DNA of 64,000 nucleotides from Actinobacteria bacterium OK074 (GTDB lineage Bacteria > Actinomycetota > Actinomycetes > Streptomycetales > Streptomycetaceae): NCBI GenBank assembly GCA_001298575.1, contig LJCV01000177.1, positions 62,001 through 126,000 on the forward strand. The letters run 5' to 3'. A program made the translations under genes and the position numbers. Shown one piece after another: positions 16,048-24,077 of this stretch. The notes under the pieces are model-generated. The model saw only the letters and a program-made list of their open reading frames with translations, was not told the DNA's origin and made no database searches. The stretch's first letter is position 1; every line of letters begins with the position of its first letter.

Positions 16048-16833
16048 GTGACTGCCGTGACCGATGAGACCGGGCGCGTCATCGTCGTCGTGACCGCCGT
16101 CCACGCTCCCTCCGCGCCGTTCCTGGCGGACGCGTACGCGTCGCTGTGCGCACAGGAGCTGCCGGAGGGGTGGGGCTGGCGGTGGGTGGTCCAGGAGGAC
16201 GGGCGCGGCGACGCGGTCGCCCCGCTGGTGCCGGACGACGAGCGCGTGCTCTTCCGGCCGGGTCGGCCCCGGCCCGGCGGCCCCGGCGTGGCCCGCACCC
16301 TCGCGCTCGCGCACGCGACCGGCGAGGACGTGCGGTACGTCAAGATCCTCGACGCCGACGACCGGCTCGCCCCGGGCGCGCTCGCCCGCGACCTGGCCGC
16401 GCTGGAGGCCGACAGCGGCCTGGGCTGGGCGACTTCGCGGGTCCTGGACTGGCTGCCGGACGGCTCGACGGTCGGCTTCCCCGGGGATCCGGACGAGGGC
16501 CCGGTCGAGCGCGGCGCCGTCCTGGACTTCTGGCGGGCGGGCGGTTTCCGCGCCCAGGTGCACCCGGCCTCGCTCTTCGTCCGCCGGGACCTGCTGCTCG
16601 CGCTCGGCGGCTGGATGGCGCTGCCGGCCTCCGAGGACACCGGCCTGCTGCTCGCGCTGAACGCGGTCAGCCGGGGCTGGTTCTCGGCGGAGGTCGGGTT
16701 GCTCTACCGCAAGTGGGAGGGGCAGGTGACCGGTCAGTCCGAGCACGGCGACCCGGTGGAACGGGAGTCCCGGATGGCGGTGGTGGAGGCGCGGGCACGG
16801 GCGCTGGCGGCGTCCGGCTGGAGCTTCCCCTAG
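16048..16833 (+). CDS. Family 2 glycosyltransferase
   Basis: A 261-residue GT-A fold glycosyltransferase. It starts with IVVVTAVHAPSAPFLADAYASL, has the nucleotide-sugar loop VVQEDG (about residue 48) and the metal-binding DADDR motif (KILDADDRLAPGAL, about 100-112). The second half has the SEDTGLLLALN acceptor-side signature. No membrane segment, so it is presumably cytosolic, adding a sugar to an unidentified acceptor. GTG start at 16048 with only a weak GAG site. The terminator-like stem right upstream suggests transcriptional attenuation. Convergent with the FkbM methyltransferase gene, 57 bp apart. Confidence 0.85.
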   Translation: MTAVTDETGRVIVVVTAVHAPSAPFLADAYASLCAQELPEGWGWRWVVQEDGRGDAVAPLVPDDERVLFRPGRPRPGGPGVARTLALAHATGEDVRYVKILDADDRLAPGALARDLAALEADSGLGWATSRVLDWLPDGSTVGFPGDPDEGPVERGAVLDFWRAGGFRAQVHPASLFVRRDLLLALGGWMALPASEDTGLLLALNAVSRGWFSAEVGLLYRKWEGQVTGQSEHGDPVERESRMAVVEARARALAASGWSFP

Positions 16834-16890
16834 AGCCCTGGAGGGACCTCTTACGGCTTTCCGGACCCTCTTAGGGTTCTACTCAGGGTT

Positions 16891-17838
16891 CTACGGCAGC
16901 GTCTCCGCGTCCACCCGCGAGAAGATGAGGTCGCTCTCCTCCACCACCGGGCCGCGCCAACGCACCGGCACCCGGGGCCCGTTGCGCAGCGCCTCCGGGT
17001 AGCTCTGCGGGCGGTAGTCGTTGTGCAGCCGGTAGACGTGGAACCCGGCGTCGGTCATCGTGCGCAGCAACTCATCGGCACAGTCGCCGAGTTGGGCCAT
17101 GCGGTCGGGGGTGACCTCGATGGTGAGTTCGGCGTCGGGGCGCAACTTGCCGAGGACCGGGGCCAGTCCGCGCACGACCGACCCCTCCGCGCCCTCCACG
17201 TCGATCTTGACGACGCGGGCGTTCGCGATCTCGTCGGCGCTCAGCAGGTCCGGCAGCGGCAGGGCGTCGATCTCGAACGTGGACTCCGCGGGACCGTCGT
17301 ACGGGACGATGCTGTTGGCGCCCATGTTGCGGGAGCTGACCAGCACGAAGGTCAGCTTCTTGGGGGTGTCGGCGACGGCCGCGTTGACCGCGCGGATGTT
17401 GTGGCAGCCGTTGAGCCGGGCCTGGCGCAGCAGCGTTTCGTGGAAGACGGGGGATGCCTCGACGGCGGTCACCGAGCCGCCCTCGCCCACGAGTTGGGCG
17501 GCCAGCACGCTGAAGACGCCGATGTTGGCGCCGATGTCGACGAAGCCGTCGCCCGGCTTCAGCCGCCGCTCCAGCCAGGCCGTCATGTGCGGCTCCCACA
17601 CCCCGAAGAGGTACAGGTAGCGCTGGATGAGGTCCTGCGTGTCGACGGCGAAGCAGGCGCCCGAACGCGTCTCGACGACCCGGCGGCGGGGGTGGTCCCG
17701 CAGGTGGGCGTTGAGGAAACGGGCGGCGAGCTCCGCCTTGGCGAGCGAGCCGGGGGCGTGGCGGACGTAGCGGCGGGCGAGGGTGACGAGGAGTTCGGCG
17801 GCGGGGTTGGTTCCGTCGTCCGCCGGGTGACCAGTCAT
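16891..17838 (-). CDS. FkbM family methyltransferase
   Basis: A 315-residue SAM-dependent methyltransferase. The SAM loop is FVDIGANIGVFSVLAAQ (about 98-114), followed by VTAVEASP (motif for ribose binding) and the FkbM-specific VVKIDVEGAEGSVVRGL near 210. Members O-methylate sugars, polyketides or other hydroxyls. It is near a glycosyltransferase, which would fit a glycoside or cell-surface sugar, but the genes are convergent and need not cooperate. Length is normal and the ATG at 17838 fits the family. Confidence 0.88.
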   Translation of the reverse strand: MTGHPADDGTNPAAELLVTLARRYVRHAPGSLAKAELAARFLNAHLRDHPRRRVVETRSGACFAVDTQDLIQRYLYLFGVWEPHMTAWLERRLKPGDGFVDIGANIGVFSVLAAQLVGEGGSVTAVEASPVFHETLLRQARLNGCHNIRAVNAAVADTPKKLTFVLVSSRNMGANSIVPYDGPAESTFEIDALPLPDLLSADEIANARVVKIDVEGAEGSVVRGLAPVLGKLRPDAELTIEVTPDRMAQLGDCADELLRTMTDAGFHVYRLHNDYRPQSYPEALRNGPRVPVRWRGPVVEESDLIFSRVDAETLP

Positions 17839-17900
17839 CCGAACCGCCTTGCCTCAGAAATCGCCGAAGTACGCCGGGCCGGATGGGCCCGTTCCGTCTC

Positions 17901-19175
17901 TCAGGATCCCGGGCGGTGCCCGTCGAACGCAAGATCAAGCATCCGGATGGCGTTGCCGCGCATGAGCTTGTAGACGACGTCGGCGGGCAGCCCGGCCACG
18001 TGCTCCTCGGCGACGCGCTTGGTGTCCGGCCAGGTGGAGTCGACGTGCGGGTAGTCGGTCTCGAAGGTCGCGTTGTCCACGCCGACGGTCTCGATGGCCT
18101 CGATGCCGTGCCGGTCGCGGAAGAAGCAGCAGAAGATCTGCCGGTAGTAGTAGGTGGAGGGCGGCTCGGGGATCAGCCCCTTGACCCCGCCCCAGGCCCG
18201 GTGCTCCTCCCACACGGTGTCGGCGCGTTCGAGGGCGTACGGGATCCAGCCCATCTGCCCTTCGCTGTAGGCGAGTTTGAGCGTCGGGAACTTCACCAGG
18301 ACGCCGGAGAACAGGAAGTCCATCATCGAGGCCATGGCGTTGTTGAAGGACAGCGCGGCCTGGACGGCGGGCGGGGCGTCCGGGGAGGCGGCGGGCATCT
18401 GCGAGCTGCTGCCGATGTGCATGTTGACGACGGTCCCGGTGTCCTGGCAGGCCGCGAAGAACGGGTCCCAGTGGCCGGAGTGGATGGAGGGCAGCCCGAG
18501 GTAGGTGGGGATCTCGGAGAAGGTGACCGCGCGGACGCCCCGGGCGGCGTTGCGGCGGATCTCCGCGACCGCCAACTCCACGTCCCACAACGGGATCAGG
18601 CACAGCGGGATGAGCCGGCCGCCGCTGTCGCCGCACCACTCCTCGACCATCCAGTCGTTGTAGGCGCGCACGCAGGCGAGGGCGACCTCCTTGTCCCGCG
18701 CCTCGGCGAAGGTCTGGCCGCAGAAGCGCGGGAAGGACGGGAAGCAGAGGGACGCCTCGACGTGGTTGAGGTCCATGTCGGCGAGGCGTTCCCTGGGGTC
18801 CCAGCAGCCGCGCCGCATCTGCTCGCGGGTGATGCCGTCGAGGGTCATCTCGTCCCGGGAGAACCCGACGGCGGCGATGATGCGCTTGTACGGGAACAGC
18901 TCGCCCTCGTACTCCCACCAGTCGGTCCGCTGGCCGTCCGGGTCGGTGGTGAAGCGGTACTTCCCGCCGACGTAGGCGAGTTCGCCGATCCCGGCGGTGA
19001 AGGGGCGCGGGCCCTTGTCGCGGTACCTGGCCGGGAGCCAGGTGGCGAAGAGGTGCGCGGGTTCGATGACGTGGTCGTCGACGCTGACGACCTTGGGCAG
19101 TTCGCCGGCCTTCGCGCCGGCCTTCGCGGTGCCGTGTTCCGTGCCGGTGCCCTGTTCCGTGCCGGTGTCGGCCAT
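17901..19175 (-). CDS. Amidohydrolase family metal-dependent hydrolase (PF04909-like)
   Basis: A 424-residue TIM-barrel amidohydrolase of the decarboxylase/hydrolase branch. The N-terminal VVSVDDHVIEP contributes metal ligands, with further His in VNMHIGSS and the C-terminal DYPHVDSTWPDT. It is about the same length as, and clearly paralogous to, the next gene at 19330-20628 (shared DDHxIEP, NFPSFP/CFPSFPRF, AYNDW, DYPH motifs). Natural substrate unknown; relatives act on aromatic acids or lactones. A low-complexity start (GTEQGTGTEHGTAKAGAKAG) precedes the domain. A TetR-type operator overlaps its promoter, so repression lifted by a small-molecule ligand is likely. Confidence 0.85.
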   Translation of the reverse strand: MADTGTEQGTGTEHGTAKAGAKAGELPKVVSVDDHVIEPAHLFATWLPARYRDKGPRPFTAGIGELAYVGGKYRFTTDPDGQRTDWWEYEGELFPYKRIIAAVGFSRDEMTLDGITREQMRRGCWDPRERLADMDLNHVEASLCFPSFPRFCGQTFAEARDKEVALACVRAYNDWMVEEWCGDSGGRLIPLCLIPLWDVELAVAEIRRNAARGVRAVTFSEIPTYLGLPSIHSGHWDPFFAACQDTGTVVNMHIGSSSQMPAASPDAPPAVQAALSFNNAMASMMDFLFSGVLVKFPTLKLAYSEGQMGWIPYALERADTVWEEHRAWGGVKGLIPEPPSTYYYRQIFCCFFRDRHGIEAIETVGVDNATFETDYPHVDSTWPDTKRVAEEHVAGLPADVVYKLMRGNAIRMLDLAFDGHRPGS

Positions 19176-19208
19176 GCGGTTGCCTCCTCCTAGCCGCCGC
19201 CCACGTTT

Positions 19209-19225
19209 TCTGACGGTCCGTCAGA
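19209..19225. promoter_or_regulatory. TetR-type operator palindrome
   Basis: TCTGACGGTCCGTCAGA, an inverted repeat with 8-bp arms around one central base, 34 bp upstream of the amidohydrolase start at 19175. TGACGGnCCGTCA half-sites are typical of TetR-family repressors. No TetR gene lies within the neighbourhood shown, so the regulator must be encoded elsewhere. Confidence 0.6.
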
Positions 19226-19269
19226 TACAAGCCAGGAGTACAAACTAGGAGTCATCCCCGACAACAGCA

Positions 19270-19313
19270 AGGGCCGGGTGGTGAACGGCACGTGCCGTTC
19301 ACCACCCGGCCCT
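19270..19313 (-). terminator. 44-bp perfect palindrome, likely terminator of the upstream amidohydrolase gene
   Basis: 22-bp arms with no central spacer; every position pairs. It starts 16 bp beyond the stop of the gene at 19330-20628 (minus strand). There is only a weak T-rich tail (TTGCTGTTGT) in that direction, as is common for Streptomyces terminators. It separates the two amidohydrolase paralogues into distinct transcripts. Confidence 0.75.
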
Positions 19314-19329
19314 GGGGCCTGGCTGTCGC

Positions 19330-20628
19330 CTACTGGGCCGCCGCGGCCACCGCCGCCCGCGCCCGTGCCCGGAAGGCTTCCAACTTGTCGACCGGCTCGG
19401 TCAGTTGGTGGCTGCGCGGCCGGATGCTGACGTCGTGCCCGGCGGCTGCCGCGCGCAGGGCGCCGACGGTGGCCTGTTCACGCGGGATGTGCGCGAAGGG
19501 GTCGAAGGAGTACCAGCGCATGGCGTTCTCGTGGGTCATCTTGCGGGTGTCCGAGTCGGGTACGTCGCACTCGGTCAGGACCTCGTGCAGCTGCTCGGGC
19601 GCGTCCGGCCACAGGGAGTCGCTGTGCGGGTAGTCGCCCTCCCAGGCGATGTTGTCGATGCCGATGTCGTGGCGCAGCCGTACGCCGAGCTTGTCGGTGA
19701 TGAAGCAGGTGAGGAAGCGCTCGCGGAACACCTCGGAGGGGAGCTTGCCGCCGAAGTCCTGGAGGGTCCAGGTGGCGTGCATCTCGAAGGTGCGGTCGAC
19801 GCGTTCGAGGAAGTAGGGGATCCAGCCGGTGCCGCCCTCGGACAGCGCGATCCGCAGGTCCGGGAACTCCTTGACGACCCGGGACCACAGCAGGTCCGCG
19901 GCGGCCGAGACGAGGTTGATGGGCTGGAGGGTGATCATCACGTCGGGCGGCGAGTCGACGGCGGGGATGGCGAGCCGGCCGGAGGAGCCGATGTGCACGG
20001 ACATCACCGTGCCGGTGTCGCTCAGGGCCCGCCAGACCGGGTTCCAGTAGGGGTCGTGGAAGCTCGGGTAGCCGAGCGGGGCGGGGTTCTCCGGGAAGGT
20101 GAGGGAGTGACACCCCTTGGCGGCGACCCGGCGCACCTCGGCGGCGCACAGCTCGGCGTCCCAGATCGCGGGCAGCGCCATGGGGATGAACCGGCCGGGG
20201 TAGGCCCCGCACCACTCGTCGATGTGCCAGTCGTTGTAGGCGCGGACGAGGGCGAGGGAGAAGTCGGAGTCCTCGGTGGCGAACATCCGGGCGGAGAAGC
20301 CGGGGAAGGACGGGAAGTTCATCTGGGCGAGGACACCGCCCGCGTTCATGTCCTTGATCCGCTCGTGCACGTCGTAGCACCCGGGCCGGATCTCGTCCAT
20401 GCCCTGCGGGTCGAGGCCGTACTCCTCCTTGGGGCGCCCGGCGACCGCGTTCAGGGCGGCGTTGCCGACGGTGTTGTCGCGGAACTGCCATACGTCGCTG
20501 CCGTCGTCGCGGTGGACGAGCTTCGGCGCGTCGTCCTGGTACCGCTTCGGCAGGTGGTTCACGAAGATGTCCGGCGGCTCGATGATGTGGTCGTCCACGC
20601 TGATCAGGATCAAGTCGTCCCGTTGCAC
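19330..20628 (-). CDS. Amidohydrolase family metal-dependent hydrolase (paralogue)
   Basis: A 432-residue amidohydrolase with the same barrel motifs as the gene at 17901-19175: ISVDDHIIEPPDIF at the start, NFPSFPGFSARMF, AYNDWHIDEW, SVHIGSSGR, LSEGGTGWIPYFLERVD and GDYPHSDSLWPD. The GTG at 20628 is preceded by GAAGGGA. It lies directly upstream of its paralogue but is separated by the 44-bp palindrome. The two may act on related substrates or successive steps. No substrate can be inferred. Promoter elements should lie within 20629-20740. Confidence 0.85.
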   Translation of the reverse strand: MQRDDLILISVDDHIIEPPDIFVNHLPKRYQDDAPKLVHRDDGSDVWQFRDNTVGNAALNAVAGRPKEEYGLDPQGMDEIRPGCYDVHERIKDMNAGGVLAQMNFPSFPGFSARMFATEDSDFSLALVRAYNDWHIDEWCGAYPGRFIPMALPAIWDAELCAAEVRRVAAKGCHSLTFPENPAPLGYPSFHDPYWNPVWRALSDTGTVMSVHIGSSGRLAIPAVDSPPDVMITLQPINLVSAAADLLWSRVVKEFPDLRIALSEGGTGWIPYFLERVDRTFEMHATWTLQDFGGKLPSEVFRERFLTCFITDKLGVRLRHDIGIDNIAWEGDYPHSDSLWPDAPEQLHEVLTECDVPDSDTRKMTHENAMRWYSFDPFAHIPREQATVGALRAAAAGHDVSIRPRSHQLTEPVDKLEAFRARARAAVAAAAQ

Positions 20629-21028
20629 GTCACGGTCCCTTCACTCCGACGCGAGCAGCCGACCGTCCTTCGCCACCCTGACGAATCGCCACTCTCTACA
20701 AACGGAAACTACATTCTCTAAAAGCGGCAATCAAGCATTCGTACGGGATGGTCCCCCCTGCCCGGGCAAGCGGCCGGCCTGCACGGGCAAGCGACCGGCC
20801 CCTACGGGCAAACGGCCGGCCCCCCTACAGGCCGACGCCCGCCCCCATACCCCAAACCCGGAAAATCGCCGGGATCCTCCACCGAAGATGGCCAGACGGG
20901 TCACCCTCCGGGCTACGCTGGCCACACGGTCCGCCCGTGACCCCGGCCCTCTCCGTGCAGCTCCGTTCCGCGCAACAGAGGCCCTGCGCAAGGCGTAAGC
21001 CACCCCGCAGACAGAGGAGTTGGGGCGC
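20629..21028. other. Divergent intergenic region between amidohydrolase and STAS genes
   Basis: About 400 bp holding both promoters. The segment 20690-20745 is AT-rich, consistent with the amidohydrolase promoter, and TACGCT at about 20915 is a possible -10 for the STAS gene. The middle contains the 21-bp triplicate at 20763-20821. No convincing gene. Confidence 0.55.
20763..20821 (+). repeat. Three tandem copies of a 21-bp repeat
   Basis: CGGGCAAGCGGCCGGCC begins at 20763, with near-copies at 20784 and 20805 (period 21 bp, one or two substitutions each). It sits in the divergent promoter region, so it may be a multi-site operator spaced at two helical turns. Confidence 0.7.
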
Positions 21029-21397
21029 ATGGCCCTGTACCCCGAGCGGTTCGAGGAGTGCCGCGTGGTCCGGGCCCGCGGCGAACTGGACCTGACGACC
21101 GCGCCCGCCCTCGAACGCGACCTGAAGGACGCCCGGCACAGCACCGGCCGCCTGTTCGTCGTCGTCGACCTGAGCAGGGTGACGTTCATGGACGGCAGCG
21201 TCCTGGACCCGCTCTGCGCGGCCTGGGAGGACTGCCGGCAGCGCGGCGGGTGGCTCCGGGTCGTCCACCCCGGGCCGGGCCCGGCGCTCGTTATCCGGGC
21301 CGCCGGTCTGCTGCACCGTTTCCCGCCGTACGCGAACGCCCGTGATGCCTGGCAGGGCTTACGCGCCGACCGCGCGGTGACGGGCCGGTCCGCGTAA
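21029..21397 (+). CDS. STAS-domain protein
   Basis: A 122-residue anti-anti-sigma-like protein: VVRARGELDLTTAPALERDL, then the beta-strand/loop VVVDLSRVTFMDGSVLDPL. The position of the phosphorylated Ser of SpoIIAA (D-S-S-G) reads DGSVLD, so a serine is present but shifted by local sequence; regulation by phosphorylation is therefore uncertain. ATG at 21029 with AGAGGAG 9 nt upstream. It lies next to two GAF-ANTAR genes, echoing the STAS plus GAF-ANTAR association at 6068-10976. Confidence 0.82.
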   Translation: MALYPERFEECRVVRARGELDLTTAPALERDLKDARHSTGRLFVVVDLSRVTFMDGSVLDPLCAAWEDCRQRGGWLRVVHPGPGPALVIRAAGLLHRFPPYANARDAWQGLRADRAVTGRSA

Positions 21398-21448
21398 GGT
21401 ACGCCGAGCCGAATGTGGAGGCAGGGGGGCCGTGCGGCGGCCCTCCGA

Positions 21449-21482
21449 CCCGTAAGGGTGCCCCCCCCGTAAGGGTGCCCCC
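21449..21482 (+). repeat. 17-bp tandem duplication upstream of a GAF-ANTAR gene
   Basis: CCCGTAAGGGTGCCCCC occurs twice back to back (21449 and 21466). CCCGTAAGGG is itself a partial palindrome. It lies about 40-75 bp upstream of the chosen start at 21523. Confidence 0.7.
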
Positions 21483-21522
21483 CGTCCCACCAAGACCCCA
21501 GGCCGCGGCGGAACGGAGCAAG

Positions 21523-22485
21523 GTGATCAGCGACGGCATGGCCGATGTGCTGCGGTCGCTGCACCTGCACGGCGGCGAGGCGGCGGCGCGGGCCTGCGCG
21601 GCGGCGCTGGAGGCCGCGGGTGTCGCCCTGTCCGTCCTGCTGGACAACGGCCGGACGACCGAACCCCTGTGGTGCCACCCCGAGTTGAGCATGCGGTTCG
21701 AGGAACTCCAGTTCACCCTGGGCGAGGGCCCGGGACCGGACGCGGTCCGCACCGGCACGCCCGTCGTGGAGCCGGACCTGGACCGGGTCCGCCCCGGCCG
21801 CTGGCCCGGACTGCTGCCCGCCGCACGGCAGTTGGGCGTGCACGGGGTGTGCTGCTTCCCGCTGGGCATCGGGGCCATCCGGGTCGGCGTCCTGACGGTG
21901 CTGGTCGACGGCGACCGGCGGCTGAGCGAGCAGCAGTACGCGGACGCCACCGCGCTGGCGGCGGCGCTGACGGCCGCGTTCCTGAACGCGGACCAGCGGG
22001 CCCCCCGGAACGGCCGGGAGACGACCGGAACGGAGAACGCCCTCCCCGGCCCAGCAGACCCCACCGGCCCAACCGGCCCAACTGCCCCCACCGGCCCACC
22101 CGTTCCCCCCGTTCCCCCCATTCCCCCCATTCCTTCCATTCCCCCCGTTCCCCCCGGGCCGAGCGGTTTCCCGGGTTTCCCGGGTTTCCTGGGTTTCCGG
22201 GATTTCCTGGAGCAGCCGTCCGGGCTGCACCGGGCGGCCGTGCACCAGGCGACGGGGATGATCAGCGTCCAGCTCGGCGTCTCCCTGGAGGAGGCGCTGG
22301 TCCGCCTGCGGGCGCACGCCTACGGCAGCGAACGCCCCGTGGGAGAGGTGGCACAGGACGTGGTGGCCCGAAGACTCCGCTTCAGCGACGACAACGACGG
22401 CAGCGACAACGGTTTCGCCACCCCGGGTGACGACTTCGACGACGATGGAAACGGGCCGTACTCGCCCGACAAGGGAAAGGGATGA
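21523..22485 (+). CDS. GAF and ANTAR domain protein with proline-rich linker
   Basis: About 320 residues. The GAF domain (LHLHGGEAAARACAAALEAAG ... VCCFPLGIGAIRVGVLTVLVDG) is followed by an unusual linker of PTGPTGP, PPVPPVPPIPPIP and GFPGFPGFLGF repeats, then ANTAR helices (VHQATGMISVQLGVSLEEALVRLRAHAY). An acidic tail rich in Asp and Asn ends the protein. Putative RNA-binding antiterminator. Start: GTG at 21523 with GGAGCAAG; a GTG at 21415 would add 36 residues of low-complexity sequence. The stop overlaps the next start (ATGA at 22482), so the two GAF-ANTAR genes are translationally coupled. Confidence 0.85.
   Translation: MISDGMADVLRSLHLHGGEAAARACAAALEAAGVALSVLLDNGRTTEPLWCHPELSMRFEELQFTLGEGPGPDAVRTGTPVVEPDLDRVRPGRWPGLLPAARQLGVHGVCCFPLGIGAIRVGVLTVLVDGDRRLSEQQYADATALAAALTAAFLNADQRAPRNGRETTGTENALPGPADPTGPTGPTAPTGPPVPPVPPIPPIPSIPPVPPGPSGFPGFPGFLGFRDFLEQPSGLHRAAVHQATGMISVQLGVSLEEALVRLRAHAYGSERPVGEVAQDVVARRLRFSDDNDGSDNGFATPGDDFDDDGNGPYSPDKGKG
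22064..22206 (+). repeat. Low-complexity tract encoding the proline/glycine linker
   Basis: Successive short tandem units: ACCGGCCCA-like triplets, then GTTCCCCCC/ATTCCCCCC nonamers, then GGTTTCCCG units. In frame these give collagen-like GPT, PP(V/I) and GFP repeats. The stretch is strongly strand-asymmetric (C-rich then T/G-rich), and tract length could vary between strains. Confidence 0.75.
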
Positions 22486-23300
22486 TCGCCATGGCCCGCG
22501 AACGACGTCTGGCCGAGATCTTCGTGGAGGTCGCGGACTCCCTGGTCGAGGACTTCGACGTCATCGACCTGCTGCACCGGCTCTCCACCCGCTGCGTCGA
22601 GCTGCTCGACGTGTCCGCGGCGGGCATCCTGCTCGCCGACTCGCTCGGCGAACTCCAGATCATCGCCGCCTCCGACGAGCACACGAGACTGCTGGAGCTG
22701 TTCGCGCTCCAGCACGACCAGGGCCCGTGCGTCGAGTGCTACAGCACCGGCACCGCCCGTACGAACATCGACCTGCGCCACGACGAGGCCACCAACGCCT
22801 GGCCGCGTTTCGCCGTACGGGCCCGCGAGACGGGGTACGCGGCCACGCACGCGCTGCCGCTGCGACTGCGCAACCGGGTCGTCGGCGCGCTCAACCTCTT
22901 CCAGACCACCCCGCACCGCCTGGGCGACGACGACATCGCCCTCGCCCAGGCCCTCGCGGACGTGGCCACCATCGCGATCCTCCAGCAGCGCACGCTGGAG
23001 CAGTCCCACGTGGAGAACAGCCAGCTGGAAACCGCCCTGACCAGCCGCATCCTCATCGAACAGGTCAAGGGCGTCCTGGCGGAACGCTGGAACACCTCGG
23101 TCGACGACGCCTTCACCGCCTTCCGCGCCTACGCCCGAGCCCGCCACCTCCGCCTGACCGACCTGGCGACAAGGATCATCGCGGGCGACTTCGACACGAG
23201 GCTGATCCCGGGGCCAGGGCCGGGACCGGGGCCGGGACCGGGGCCGGGCGTCCCGCCGGGTCACGGAGGCCCCACGCCCCCGGAAGTCGCGAACAACTGA
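22482..23300 (+). CDS. GAF and ANTAR domain protein
   Basis: A 272-residue protein. The GAF domain (about 10-170) contains the frequent LQHDQGPCVECYSTGT signature, and the canonical ANTAR domain follows (LTSRILIEQVKGVLAERWNTS, about 185-240). A flexible tail with seven Gly-Pro repeats ends the protein. The start ATG overlaps the previous stop (ATGA), and a second in-frame ATG nine bases later is an alternative. Acts with, or alternatively to, its upstream paralogue. Target RNA unknown. Confidence 0.9.
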   Translation: MIAMARERRLAEIFVEVADSLVEDFDVIDLLHRLSTRCVELLDVSAAGILLADSLGELQIIAASDEHTRLLELFALQHDQGPCVECYSTGTARTNIDLRHDEATNAWPRFAVRARETGYAATHALPLRLRNRVVGALNLFQTTPHRLGDDDIALAQALADVATIAILQQRTLEQSHVENSQLETALTSRILIEQVKGVLAERWNTSVDDAFTAFRAYARARHLRLTDLATRIIAGDFDTRLIPGPGPGPGPGPGPGVPPGHGGPTPPEVANN

Positions 23301-23346
23301 AACGGCTGGACGAAGCAGCAATCAGCAAGGAAACCCCGGAAAACAA

Positions 23347-23637
23347 TTACCGGGGGATTTCCCTGCCAAATGATTGCGTCAGTTCTGCGGCTTGGCGCTC
23401 AGGCTGACCCCTTGCGAGAAGCCCGTACTGGGGCACCTCGGCGCCGATTTCCTCGGTCTCGGAGGTCGAGCAGGACCAACTGTGGCCGTACTCCGTGGTG
23501 ATGGCGGCACTGAAGGTGTTCGACAGCCCCGCCTCGACGGTGGCCGAGACGCTATCCGATTCCGTATCCGACGACGCCTGCTCTGCGACGAGGTCGCGGG
23601 GCCCGTGAAAAGTGAGTTCACTTTTCAAGCTTTCCAT
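23347..23637 (-). CDS. Orphan fragment, possible beta-pore toxin-like C-terminus
   Basis: A 96-residue frame with a TAA stop (uncommon here), starting MESLKSELTFHGPRDLV. The serine/threonine-rich core (ESDSVSATVEAGLSNTFSAAI, then TTEYGHSWS) and the ETEEIGAEVPQYGLLARGQP ending resemble the amphipathic beta-hairpin region of aerolysin/ETX-like proteins, but this is a visual impression. No good ribosome site and no signal peptide; an ATG at 23667 gives ten more residues. It lies beside a decayed transposase, so it is most likely a remnant of a larger gene. Confidence 0.4.
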   Translation of the reverse strand: MESLKSELTFHGPRDLVAEQASSDTESDSVSATVEAGLSNTFSAAITTEYGHSWSCSTSETEEIGAEVPQYGLLARGQPERQAAELTQSFGREIPR

Positions 23638-23842
23638 TTTTCCAATATCCCATTGAGCCTCTTTCATCCTGTGCCGTGGGGATGAAATGGGCTGGTCGAG
23701 CATGTCTCCTGGCTCGTCTACGCCCGAAGGCGTGAACTTCGCACACGCTGGCGGAAGTTGAGCTGCTTCAGGCAAGCTCTGCTGACGCCGACCCATCTGC
23801 GGAAGAACGAGACGTCGGGCTCGGCGGTTCTCCCGCGCGACA

Positions 23843-24048
23843 CCGGGCCGCACGCACGACCTGACCGCGGCCCGCGCGCACGGCATCGTCCAAGCCTGCC
23901 TCACCCGGCAGGTCCTGGTCCTGGCCGACCGGGCCTGCCAGGGTGCCGGCGCCACCTTCCGCACCCCCTCCTACCACCACGGCGAGCCCGATGTTCAACC
24001 CAGCGTATCGGCACCATCGTCCGAGCCATCCACACACTCATGACCTGC
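23843..24048 (+). pseudogene. Decayed DDE transposase remnant (internal deletion and frameshift)
   Basis: From about 23846 one frame reads GRTHDLTAARAHGIVQACL followed by VLVLADRACQGAGATFRTP, which I recognise as the catalytic core of an IS5-group/Tnp-4-type transposase common in Streptomyces (Asp of LADRA as a DDE acid). After YHHGE the reading jumps by +1 frame to ARCSTQRIGTIVRAIHTLMTC, the normal C-terminus of the same protein. The intervening segment expected in intact copies is missing. No terminal inverted repeats are evident. Non-functional. Confidence 0.75.
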
Positions 24049-24077
24049 GACTCTTCACCGAGCAGCGGCACTGACAC

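Noticed and set aside
23374..23685. Plus-strand 103-codon frame over the toxin-like fragment
   Set aside because: The minus frame has more protein-like composition; neither is strong, and the plus frame shows no recognisable motif.
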